NCBI GenBank assembly: GCA_030609445.1
Contig: JAUWCF010000017.1
Location: 1 to 10,242, forward strand
Origin: Thermoplasmatota archaeon
GTDB lineage: Archaea; Thermoplasmatota; E2; DHVEG-1
Length of the DNA stretch: 10,242 bases
Direction: 5' to 3'
Shown: positions 1-5,205 of the stretch, in pieces
Position numbering within the stretch: position 1 is the stretch's first letter
Layout: each line of letters begins with the position of its first letter
Position numbers and translations under genes: made by a program
Notes under the pieces: model-generated
What the model saw: only the letters and a program-made list of their open reading frames with translations
Databases searched by the model: none
Told to the model about the DNA's origin: nothing

Positions 1-17
1 ACACAACACAACAACCA

Positions 18-48
18 GGTTGTACCTAATATTTCATTGGGTACAACC
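18..48. repeat. Inverted repeat, 9-base arms, possible operator
   Basis: The arms ggttgtacc (18-26) and ggtacaacc (40-48) are perfectly complementary across a 13-base spacer. A further acaacc at 11-16 forms a second small dyad with ggttgt at 18-23, so the acaacc half-site occurs three times in 38 bases. On the minus strand a TATA-like tgtatataaag lies at about 71-81, so the repeat would sit around or just after the transcription start of a leftward gene outside the window. That would suit an operator. There is no T-run that would make it a convincing terminator. The function is inferred from position only. Confidence 0.4.
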
Positions 49-315
49 AATCATCTTTGAAAAATCTATACTTTATATACAATAAAAAAGTTAAACTTAG
101 TAACGTTTTCAATAGAAAGTGCAGTATGATGAACTAGAAAATTTAAAGCTGCTGGGGAACTAAGGTGTTTATACTTAAAAGCCTTTAGCCATAATTGGAT
201 ATTTATTTCTGTAGAAACCAAAGACATATGTCACCCCTCTGACTTAATAGCAAGTATGTCCTGTCCTAACACAAAGTTTTGAGATTATTTATCATCCAAA
301 TGTTTTTATATCGAC
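49..315. other. Intergenic stretch without a recognisable gene
   Basis: I see no convincing coding region here on either strand; the open frames are short and low in complexity. The stretch is AT-rich and holds the minus-strand TATA-like element at about 71-81. Otherwise it is the upstream region of the PKD-domain gene. Confidence 0.5.
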
Positions 316-352
316 TTATATATAGACTATTAACACCTGTTAGTATTGGGGG
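316..352 (+). promoter_or_regulatory. Promoter and ribosome binding site of the PKD protein gene
   Basis: A TATA-like ttatatata lies at 316-324, about 40 bases before the ATG. That predicts a start of transcription near 345 and a leader of about 15 bases. A G-run at 348-352, seven bases before the ATG, may pair imperfectly with the anti-Shine-Dalgarno. This is inferred from archaeal promoter spacing. Confidence 0.45.
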
Positions 353-359
353 ATAAGAA

Positions 360-1298
360 ATGAAAAGAAAAATTATAACAATAACAATTTTAGGGCTATT
401 GATTCTAAGTGCTGTTGGCTCTATTGGAAGCCCACTTGAAGGAAACATAGAAAATGAAAAAACAAGGAATACTTCAAATATTTTGTTTTCAAATATCAAT
501 GTAAAAGTCAAAGAGAAACTTCTGAATGACGAAGCAGGATATACAGTATTTTATTATATGTTTGCTGTTGGTGACCATGAGGTTGCATGTAATGTTGATT
601 ACGAGGTTTGGCATGGTGGAAACTTTGACTATGGGGTCCATGATGTCGGGAAAACGCTTTCGTTGGGCATAATCACTTTAAGTTTTGGTTTTACAAATTT
701 CTACTGGGAAAGCTTTGATGTTGGAAGTTTCCAGGCAGATTTAATTGTTGATGGAGAAGTTGCTGCAAGTGATTTTGATGAAGATACTGATTATGACGGT
801 GAATTTGAGGTTGATGCAAAAGGTGATTACGATGCAGGAATTGGTGAATTAATCCAAATTGAAGGTTACGCTATTGGTGGAGTAGAGCCTTATTCTTGGC
901 ATTGGGACTTTGGTGATGGAGAAACGGCAACAGAACAATTTCCACTACACATGTACCTTGCGGAAGGCGAATATCAAGTCATACTTACAGTAACTGATGC
1001 AGAAGGTAATATTTCAACAGATGAAACACATTCGAAAATTGAAAATGATTTCGAAGCAGATGCAGGTGGAGACTATGATGGACAAGTTGGAGAATTAATA
1101 CAGTTTGATGGAAAAGCTGAACATGGAATAGAGCCATACAGCTGGTCTTGGGACTTTGGAGATGGAAGTACATCGACAGAGGAAGACCCAGAATATGCGT
1201 ATACAGAAGTTGGAGAATACACAGCGATACTAACCGTCACAGATGATGTCGGAAACACTGCAACAGATGATGCTGATGTTTATATTACAGATGAATAA
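360..1298 (+). CDS. Secreted protein with two PKD domains
   Basis: This 312-residue protein has a classic N-terminal signal sequence: KRK followed by a hydrophobic stretch to about residue 23 (probable cleavage near 20-25). It should therefore be exported. Residues about 60-140 form an unassigned beta-rich domain with a CARDB-like flavour, ending ADLIVDGEVAASD. Two polycystic kidney disease (PKD) domains follow at about 149-228 and 231-311. Each has the diagnostic WDFGDG (182-187 and 264-269) and LTVTD (209-213 and 291-295) motifs. PKD domains are Ig-like folds common in archaeal surface and secreted proteins, where they mediate adhesion or space other domains. No catalytic domain, C-terminal membrane anchor or sorting signal is visible, so it is probably released or bound non-covalently. 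It stands alone, with its own promoter and a T-run after the stop. The domain call is firm; the biological role is unknown. Confidence 0.88.
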   Translation: MKRKIITITILGLLILSAVGSIGSPLEGNIENEKTRNTSNILFSNINVKVKEKLLNDEAGYTVFYYMFAVGDHEVACNVDYEVWHGGNFDYGVHDVGKTLSLGIITLSFGFTNFYWESFDVGSFQADLIVDGEVAASDFDEDTDYDGEFEVDAKGDYDAGIGELIQIEGYAIGGVEPYSWHWDFGDGETATEQFPLHMYLAEGEYQVILTVTDAEGNISTDETHSKIENDFEADAGGDYDGQVGELIQFDGKAEHGIEPYSWSWDFGDGSTSTEEDPEYAYTEVGEYTAILTVTDDVGNTATDDADVYITDE

Positions 1299-1337
1299 AA
1301 ATCGCCGCCTCTGATTTACTAATACAACAAAATAATC

Positions 1338-1354
1338 TCTTTTTTTTATTTTAT
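1338..1354 (+). terminator. T-rich terminator after the PKD protein gene
   Basis: Eight consecutive T at 1340-1347, followed by atttta, begin about 40 bases after the stop codon. Archaeal RNA polymerase stops at such T-runs without needing a hairpin. There is no strong stem here. Confidence 0.5.
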
Positions 1355-1407
1355 AATTAAAGTATGTTAAATATTATCACTGACCTGGTGGGTTGAGGGA
1401 TTTTTAG

Positions 1408-1623
1408 GGAAGAAGTGTTTTAAAAAAAAATTATCTGCCAAAGAAAAATAGATACTGTCCAGAAAGAAACACAATTGTGGTAATTGTCGAAGAAATGATC
1501 ACTCCAAGAAAAATCACCAGTCAACAACTCTCAACCAAAGTAGGTCTAAGTAAACCAACCGTTGTACAACATTTGAGAAAAGCTGAGAAGCGGATTATAT
1601 CAAATATTCTTGCAGGATATTAA
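1408..1623 (+). pseudogene. Orphan HTH_10-type helix-turn-helix remnant
   Basis: Between a TAG at 1405-1407 and a TAA at 1621-1623 the frame is open for 71 codons. Its C-terminal half reads [21 protein letters not shown] then RKAEKRI. This closely matches the pattern of the HTH_10 domain (as in bacterio-opsin activator-like archaeal regulators): a helix, then GLSKPTV as the recognition turn, then HLRKAE-KRI. In that family the domain sits at the C-terminal end of a longer protein with an N-terminal sensor or metal-binding part. Here that part is missing and the frame is closed upstream. The only plausible starts are GTG at 1477 and ATG at 1495, without a clear ribosome binding site. It is most likely the decayed end of a regulator. 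A functional mini-HTH protein of about 43-48 residues cannot be excluded. Confidence 0.6.
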
Positions 1624-1647
1624 TAAAATAGAAAATAGTATGGTCAT

Positions 1648-1675
1648 TGAATCACAAACCTAATATTCTGATTCA
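1648..1675. promoter_or_regulatory. Dyad in the promoter region of the winged-helix gene
   Basis: Seven-base arms tgaatca (1648-1654) and tgattca (1669-1675) are perfectly complementary, with centres 21 bases (two helical turns) apart. They flank the TATA-like ctaatatt (1660-1667). The dyad lies about 30-60 bases before the ATG at 1706, a good place for a repressor. Assigning the winged-helix product as binder is only a guess. Confidence 0.3.
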
Positions 1676-1705
1676 TTATACGGTATATTTAGAGGATGGG
1701 CAACA

Positions 1706-2095
1706 ATGATTGAAGTTACTGAAGAATTTGGTTTTAATGCAGGGAGAGTTTGGAAGGCACTTGACATGAACGGACCATTGACAAAGATTCAATTGATGGA
1801 AGAAACAAGTCTAAGAGAAAATGAATTCTTTGCTGCAGTTGGATGGCTTGCAAGGGAGAACAAGATACGGAGAGACGGCGACGTTTATCGTTTGGATGAA
1901 ACGAATTTGACTTTTGAAATCGGAGGGAATGCAGGTATAATCTGGAATATGCTTTTTACCAATGGAGAACTTGACACAACCCACATTTCCAGATTGATAC
2001 AAAAAGATGAGGAAAACATTTTCTCTGCTTTGGGGTGGCTTGCAAGGGAGAACAAGATACAATTAAGTAAGAAAAAGCAACTAGACGTTATATAA
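1706..2095 (+). CDS. Tandem winged-helix protein, possible DNA-binding regulator
   Basis: The 129-residue protein consists of two copies of one module: residues 11-54 start NAGRVWKAL and residues 75-118 start NAGIIWNML. Both end in the same GWLARENKI. The pattern (NAG-hW..L...G.L....h......E...h.A.GWLARE.KI) resembles the small winged helix-turn-helix family found in archaea and Bacteroidetes, normally about 70 residues and single-copy. GWLARENKI would be the third helix leading into the wing. Copy 1 continues into RRDGDVYRL as a wing; copy 2 stops soon after in a lysine-rich tail. The start is ATG 1706, with GAGGATG at 1692-1698 as ribosome binding site seven bases upstream. Part of the copies is nearly identical in DNA (28-base repeats at 1841 and 2033). 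No target or ligand can be read. The domain call is fairly sure; the regulatory role is inferred. Confidence 0.75.
   Translation: MIEVTEEFGFNAGRVWKALDMNGPLTKIQLMEETSLRENEFFAAVGWLARENKIRRDGDVYRLDETNLTFEIGGNAGIIWNMLFTNGELDTTHISRLIQKDEENIFSALGWLARENKIQLSKKKQLDVI
1841..1868 (+). repeat. 28-base direct repeat, copy 1
   Basis: This encodes GWLARENKI plus a base at the end of the first winged-helix module. It matches 2033-2060 at 27 of 28 positions (A versus G at the third base), exactly 64 codons apart, while flanking parts of the modules have diverged. Confidence 0.85.
2033..2060 (+). repeat. 28-base direct repeat, copy 2
   Basis: This is the partner of 1841-1868 at the end of the second winged-helix module; 27 of 28 bases are identical. 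Confidence 0.85.
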
Positions 2096-2143
2096 TTACT
2101 TAGTTTATTCTGAAATTACGATTTATTATTGAAAAAAACAAAT

Positions 2144-2152
2144 GTATAAAAG
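2144..2152 (+). promoter_or_regulatory. TATA box of a probably leaderless gene
   Basis: The sequence gtataaaag is centred about 25 bases before the ATG at 2173, the usual archaeal TATA-to-start distance. Transcription should therefore begin at or within a few bases of the start codon. No Shine-Dalgarno sequence precedes the ATG. Confidence 0.55.
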
Positions 2153-2172
2153 TAATACTATGATGCGATACT

Positions 2173-2442
2173 ATGGCCCATAAAAGAAAAACTGATCAAA
2201 AAAAAGAATCGGCACCCTATACCCTAGGAGACGCAATGAAAATTACCGATGAAGTATTTAAACTAAGTAAAGAAAACAATTATCATCCGGGTGCGTTTGT
2301 TCATGGACTTATATTTGCTCTTGAATATGCACAAACTTCGTATAATATTCCTCAACAGCAAATGGCAACAATTAAAAGAGACTGCCGTAAGTATATTAAA
2401 GAGGTAACAAGCCAAAGAAAGACTGATGAATCTTTACAGTAA
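2173..2442 (+). CDS. Small hypothetical protein, lysine-rich N-terminus
   Basis: I do not recognise this 89-residue protein. The first 12 residues are basic and polar (HKRKTDQKK), probably disordered. A predicted helical core follows at about residues 17-76 (TLGDAMKITDEVFKLS, then an aromatic-rich AFVHGLIFALEYAQTSY, then a charged helix RDCRKYIKEV) and a short polar tail. There is no signal peptide, membrane segment or metal-binding cysteine pattern. Coding is supported by the well-placed TATA box, a clean leaderless start and the ordinary amino-acid make-up. Two earlier ATGs (2160, 2163) are out of frame. It lies between the winged-helix gene and the TrmB-like regulator on the same strand, but each seems to have its own promoter, so an operon is not implied. 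Confidence 0.65.
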   Translation: MAHKRKTDQKKESAPYTLGDAMKITDEVFKLSKENNYHPGAFVHGLIFALEYAQTSYNIPQQQMATIKRDCRKYIKEVTSQRKTDESLQ

Positions 2443-2526
2443 CCATTCTTCATTTTTACAGACCACATTTTCAGAAGAATTCTATTTTCAATTTATATGG
2501 AGACATTTGATGATTTCTATGCATGT

Positions 2527-2551
2527 ATTTATGCATGCATAAATTATATAA
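2527..2551 (+). promoter_or_regulatory. 18-base palindrome overlapping the regulator promoter
   Basis: ATTTATGCATGCATAAAT at 2527-2544 is a perfect palindrome. Its right end runs into the TATA-like attatataa (2543-2551), which is about 40 bases before the ATG at 2587. A third atgcat copy at 2520-2525 lies to the left. A protein bound here would cover the TFB/TBP site, so this is a strong candidate operator. Autoregulation by the downstream TrmB-like protein is plausible but inferred. Confidence 0.55.
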
Positions 2552-2586
2552 GAGCAAAATACATATAATGGCAATGGTGTTCAAGG

Positions 2587-3480
2587 ATGGGATCAACTGA
2601 ATATAAAACTAAAGTAAAACTTGACTATATTCAAGATTTTGAAATGATGTTTGAACGGATGAAAATTGATCGTCCAAGAGAAGCTGCAACCTATTATACT
2701 CTTCTTATTATCGACAGCCCAAGAGAATTCTCCGAGTTCTTACGTGTGGCAGAAGACCTAGCAAACATTACCAGACGACCACTAGAAACTGGAAGAGCTT
2801 CATTACTTCGGAATGGACTTATTGCCGAAGTGTTGTTCTCTGCAAAATCCGATGAAGATTTCGGAAGGGAAAGTTACCTTCCAGTTCATCCAAAAGTTAT
2901 TTGGGAAGATATCAAAGAGAATCTAAAAACAGTCGTTGCTAGCGATACTTATACTTCTATGCAAAATCGCCTAAATGAATATGGACAATTTTATGATGAC
3001 AATTTTAAAACATATGGAATTAAGATAAAAAGAAGCGGGAATGTCACGCTTCGATATAGTGGAAAATGGATCCTGTATAACTTATTGCATAACTGTCTTG
3101 AGAAGAGTAATCATTTAAAAATGCAGATCGGAGGAGAACGACTGTTTGACGAGCCATTCATCAACTTCTTTAAAAAATTCTTAGAGCTCGATGCAAAGGT
3201 TGAACTTATCATTGATTCGGGGTCAAAAATTGATATCGCTAAACAATTGAAAAAAGCATATAATGATAATCTTGACATACGATGTTTTTCAGAAAACACT
3301 TCAGGTACGATGCGTAATTTTGTCTTTGGTAAAGAACTCGCAGTTAATGGCATTAAGATCCTTCCAGAGGCAAATAGTGAGCCATCTTATATTGGTACTG
3401 CATATGTTAATCTTGAAGATATTGAAGTTCTTAATGAGAAGTTTAAGGATATGTGGGAACTGGCAAAAGAATTAACATAA
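2587..3480 (+). CDS. TrmB-like transcriptional regulator
   Basis: The 297-residue protein looks like a two-domain archaeal regulator. Residues about 30-115 form a winged-helix-like N-terminal part: helices around PREAATYYTLLII and EFSEFLRVAEDL, then LLRNGLIAEVLF as the last helix and wing. A linker YLPVHPKVIWEDIKENL resembles the connector that follows the winged helix in TrmB-type proteins. Residues about 175-297 resemble the phospholipase-D-like sensor fold of TrmB regulators: AKVELIIDSG strand, LDIRCFSE strand, a T-G-TMRNFVFGKELAVNG hairpin, and a terminal helix LNEKFKDMWELAKEL. The catalytic HKD motif of real phospholipases is absent, as in TrmB. Family assignment is by pattern and not certain, because the N-terminal half is divergent. 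The ligand is unknown. Start choice: ATG 2587 is the only in-frame start downstream of the TATA box. The preceding aagg is too close to serve as ribosome binding site, so the leader is short and SD-less. Confidence 0.6.
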   Translation: MGSTEYKTKVKLDYIQDFEMMFERMKIDRPREAATYYTLLIIDSPREFSEFLRVAEDLANITRRPLETGRASLLRNGLIAEVLFSAKSDEDFGRESYLPVHPKVIWEDIKENLKTVVASDTYTSMQNRLNEYGQFYDDNFKTYGIKIKRSGNVTLRYSGKWILYNLLHNCLEKSNHLKMQIGGERLFDEPFINFFKKFLELDAKVELIIDSGSKIDIAKQLKKAYNDNLDIRCFSENTSGTMRNFVFGKELAVNGIKILPEANSEPSYIGTAYVNLEDIEVLNEKFKDMWELAKELT

Positions 3481-3524
3481 ACACCACCTCTTCTCTTCTA
3501 ATTTTTGGACGTTTATAATAGTCA

Positions 3525-3570
3525 TGTAACTCTCTAAATGCCATAGAAATGTAACTCTAAAATGTACTAT
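3525..3570 (+). repeat. Left end of the IS remnant, two tandem motif copies
   Basis: Copy 1 starts tgtaactctctaaatg at 3525 and copy 2 starts tgtaactctaaaatg at 3550, a 25-base period. Both match the inverted copies at 3797-3841. Confidence 0.65.
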
Positions 3571-3787
3571 CCATTTTCACAACAACTGCATCACTTTCCC
3601 CCAATTTAAAGATTAGCAGACGATTCGAACTCAGAAACGCTCTCAGTTGATCTCTAATCACGACAATCTCAACCTTCTGACCCTTGAATTGTTCACCAAT
3701 CGGATATCGAACATTTCGAAACTTTACAACACCATCCTGTTTTACAACACGAGTGTAAACCCTTCTCAATATCTTCTCATGATATCC
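3557..3787 (-). pseudogene. Transposase C-terminal fragment
   Basis: Read on the minus strand, the frame encodes about 77 residues, from GYHEKILRRVYTRVVKQDG to the stop at 3557-3559. The pieces RVYTRVVKQDGVVKFRNVRY, then GQKVEIVV and RAFLSSNRLLIFKL match the small beta-barrel domain found after the DDE (rve) catalytic core in IS3/IS481-type and Mu-like transposases. The usual pattern is a basic strand, 'DG.V.F....Y', 'G..V.V', then a final '..L.IF..G'. The catalytic DDE domain and the N-terminal DNA-binding domain are absent. The frame runs upstream into the element's own terminal motif, where it meets a TAA. No start codon with a ribosome binding site is present (only a TTG at 3769). It is a dead fragment that was inside the IS. 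Confidence 0.65.
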
Positions 3788-3796
3788 GATTTGGAT

Positions 3797-3841
3797 TATG
3801 ACATTTTGGAGTTACAAAAATATGACATTTTGGCTGTTACA
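3797..3841 (-). repeat. Right end of the IS remnant, two tandem motif copies
   Basis: The motif tatgacattttgg followed by gttaca occurs at 3797-3816 and again at 3821-3841, a 24-base period. Both are inverted relative to the left end. Confidence 0.7.
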
Positions 3842-3845
3842 CGAC

Positions 3846-4110
3846 ATATAATAACACCGTTACAGTTGTTTGTTATATACAATAAGTGCCTAGCAGTTAA
3901 TGAAACATATTCTATCTATGATATCTTGACATACTGTCACCCGCTCCTATTTGAGGGAAGAAAATACTTGTCGGCGTGTTTCTATTTGTAGTTACAACCT
4001 AAGCCAGTTCATCACAAAGCTAAAGGTCATGGTTTTCTCGTTGAGGGCTTCATAAAACACGAAACGAATCTTGTAAACAACCAAACCAACTAAAAAGAAG
4101 AGTATATAAA
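3846..4110. other. Gene-free stretch between the IS remnant and the membrane protein gene
   Basis: No frame on either strand looks like a real gene. The piece is AT-rich and holds short imperfect dyads only. On the minus strand a short open frame near 3992-4060 has no start or ribosome binding site. Confidence 0.4.
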
Positions 4111-4140
4111 AAGAGAAAAAAAGAGAAATAAATGTCTCTT
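4111..4140 (-). terminator. Hairpin plus T-runs after the membrane protein gene
   Basis: On the minus strand, directly after the stop, aagaga (4140-4135) can pair with tctctt (4126-4121). A T-rich tract (tttttctcttttt, to about 4109) follows. This is a good terminator for the leftward gene ending at 4141. Confidence 0.55.
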
Positions 4141-4563
4141 TTATTTTATAGGTAGTTTTGGAATTACTTTCTCGATTTCTTCGGTTTTTCCAGCATCCCA
4201 GATAGCTCGGATAGCTAGAAGACCAGCAGCAGGTGCTACAAATACAGCAAGCATTCCTGCAATCCAAGTGAAGTACGGACCTATATAGTCAATATGTGTA
4301 AAGAACTGGGCAGTTGCACCGATTCCAACTAACATTAGTGCTGCTATTAGAAATGTTGGAACTTTGTCTTTTGTTATATTCCCTACTGCGAAAAATGATA
4401 GGATACCTACAACAAATCCTAATACTGCTAGAAGTGTGCTTATTGTTCCAGAATAGTTTGCAAGCCATGTTTCATTTGCAGCAAATATTATTCCAACAAT
4501 GACTGCTATTAAAATTCCTATTAGAAATAACCAGCTTCCTATTGTTTTTAACCAATTTTCCAT
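4141..4563 (-). CDS. Small integral membrane protein, four transmembrane helices
   Basis: The 140-residue protein has four hydrophobic segments: about residues 8-28 (LFLIGILIAVIVGIIFA), 40-60 (ISTLLAVLGFVVGILSFF), 68-88 (VPTFLIAALMLVGIGATAQF) and 97-118 (FTWIAGMLAVFVAPAAGLLA). The tail is charged (IWDAGKTEEIEKVIPK) and probably cytoplasmic. Glycines recur in helices 1 and 2 (GxxL, GxxxG-like), suggesting close packing. Similar small four-helix proteins are widespread in archaea without assigned function, and I know no transport or catalytic motif that fits. The ATG at 4563 is preceded by a strong ribosome binding site, AAGGAGGATGG (4581-4571), and a minus-strand TATA-like ctttatata (about 4625-4617). 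Expression as a single gene, ending at the hairpin below 4141, is likely. Confidence 0.75.
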   Translation of the reverse strand: MENWLKTIGSWLFLIGILIAVIVGIIFAANETWLANYSGTISTLLAVLGFVVGILSFFAVGNITKDKVPTFLIAALMLVGIGATAQFFTHIDYIGPYFTWIAGMLAVFVAPAAGLLAIRAIWDAGKTEEIEKVIPKLPIK

Positions 4564-4570
4564 TTTCTCT

Positions 4571-4581
4571 CCATCCTCCTT
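4571..4581 (-). promoter_or_regulatory. Strong ribosome binding site of the membrane protein gene
   Basis: On the minus strand AAGGAGGATGG precedes the ATG at 4563; the GGAGG core ends 11 bases before it. The ATG inside this sequence (4574) is out of frame, which confirms the 4563 start. Confidence 0.6.
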
Positions 4582-4615
4582 ATTTTATATATTTGGTGTT
4601 AAAGATGTAATTTAA

Positions 4616-4625
4616 TTATATAAAG
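4616..4625 (-). promoter_or_regulatory. TATA-like box of the membrane protein gene
   Basis: On the minus strand ctttatataa is about 55 bases before the ATG, predicting a start near 4595 and a leader of about 30 bases that contains the ribosome binding site. Confidence 0.4.
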
Positions 4626-4767
4626 CTTTGGTGCAAAAGGGGATGCAAGTGTATGTGCAGATATCTATATAGGAACGGTTTTCAAATCATAAATAACGAG
4701 TTCTTTTACCTGTCTGTCATTTTGTCAAATAGTACATTATTTCATTTTGATAGTATGACTAGATACT

Positions 4768-4777
4768 TTTAAATATA
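4768..4777 (+). promoter_or_regulatory. TATA-like box upstream of the small gene at 4843
   Basis: tttaaatata predicts transcription from about 4798. That leaves about 15 bases before the ATG at 4813 or about 45 before the ATG at 4843. Confidence 0.4.
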
Positions 4778-4842
4778 ATCATTGCTAAAATTTAACATGT
4801 CATTATATAGCAATGGCGTATGGAAGAGGAGAGAAAAAAAAC

Positions 4843-5070
4843 ATGACCAGAGTAAATGTGATATATGATATCGAGCAAGAATATCTTTTTGAAGAGGCGA
4901 ACAACAAATACGAAATAAAAATATCCAAAGGCAAAGAAAAAAACATCAAAATATCGAACAAAGTCTTTGATCTAATGAAAAGCGAGGGATTGATACAAAA
5001 AGTTGATGACGGGTACGTTTTCGTTGGGAAAAAAGAAGATTTGATGGAACCAAAAAAGAAGAAAAATTAG
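4843..5070 (+). CDS. Small hypothetical protein, charged, basic tail
   Basis: I do not recognise this protein (75 residues from ATG 4843). It has alternating hydrophobic stretches that look like a small alpha/beta or winged-helix-like fold: VNVIYDIEQEYLF, YEIKISKGKEKNIKIS, then VFDLMKSEGLIQKVDDGYVFV. The last piece resembles the final helix and wing of a winged helix. The end is very basic (EPKKKKN). Two starts compete. ATG 4813 would add ten residues (MAYGRGEKKN) encoded largely by the purine-rich sequence GAGGAGAG at 4826-4833. That sequence is ideally placed, nine bases upstream, as ribosome binding site for ATG 4843. I therefore prefer 4843. No signal peptide or membrane segment is present. 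It lies alone between divergent and unrelated neighbours. Confidence 0.6.
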   Translation: MTRVNVIYDIEQEYLFEEANNKYEIKISKGKEKNIKISNKVFDLMKSEGLIQKVDDGYVFVGKKEDLMEPKKKKN

Positions 5071-5092
5071 GCTAAGCTGACCTTGTTTCCAA

Positions 5093-5140
5093 GAGGGCCA
5101 GGTTCCTTTTAGATCACCTCTTCTTGTGTTTCGGGCCCTC
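5093..5140 (+). repeat. GC-rich inverted repeat after the small gene
   Basis: gagggcc (5093-5099) and ggccctc (5134-5140) are perfectly complementary across 34 bases. Their GC content contrasts with the AT-rich surroundings. A short T-run (5107-5110) lies in the loop. It could end the upstream transcript or shape a small RNA; no known RNA class is recognised. Confidence 0.35.
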
Positions 5141-5165
5141 ATTTCCCCTACATAAAACACAAAAG

Positions 5166-5177
5166 AAAATCTTATAC
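5166..5177 (+). promoter_or_regulatory. BRE/TATA-like promoter of the methyltransferase gene
   Basis: The purine-rich gaaaat followed by cttatac is centred about 32 bases before the ATG at 5206, predicting a leader of only a few bases and no Shine-Dalgarno pairing. Confidence 0.4.
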
Positions 5178-5205
5178 CCATAAACGCAGATACTTCTTTT
5201 GAACA

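Larger units (their letters stand above)
3521..3845. mobile_element. Insertion-sequence remnant with both ends, 325 bases
   Basis: The two edges are imperfect inverted copies of each other: gtcatgtaac (3521-3530) against gttacacgac (3836-3845). Each edge holds two copies of one motif in the same relative order. On the left, tgtaactctctaaatgcca (3525-) and tgtaactctaaaatgtac (3550-). On the right, inverted, tatgacattttggagttaca (3797-3816) and tatgacattttggctgttac (3821-). Between them lies the C-terminal part of a transposase gene on the minus strand. The flanking trinucleotide ata occurs on both sides (3518-3520 and 3846-3848), a possible but weak target duplication. I infer an internal deletion of a larger element that removed the catalytic part. 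Duplicated end motifs probably served as transposase binding sites. The ends beginning TGT recall IS3/IS481-type elements, but the family is not settled. Confidence 0.7.

Noticed and set aside
903..1166. Direct repeat tgggactttgg-gatgga at 903-920 and 1149-1166 in the PKD gene
   Set aside because: It encodes the invariant WDFGDG motif of each PKD domain and is explained by protein conservation.
1706..3480. A three-gene operon of winged-helix protein, small protein and TrmB-like regulator forming a new system
   Set aside because: Each gene has its own promoter-like element and gaps of 77 and 144 bases, and nothing in the products ties them together.
3647..3991. Rightward open frame of 114 codons crossing the IS remnant
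   Set aside because: It is antisense to the transposase fragment, runs across the element's right end into unrelated DNA and has no domain pattern or ribosome binding site.
4050..5175. Resemblance between cataaaacacgaaacgaatctt (near 4050) and cataaaacacaaaagaaaatctt (near 5152), suggesting a dispersed repeat
   Set aside because: The likeness is limited to about 20 A-rich bases with mismatches and no shared flanks; chance is adequate.
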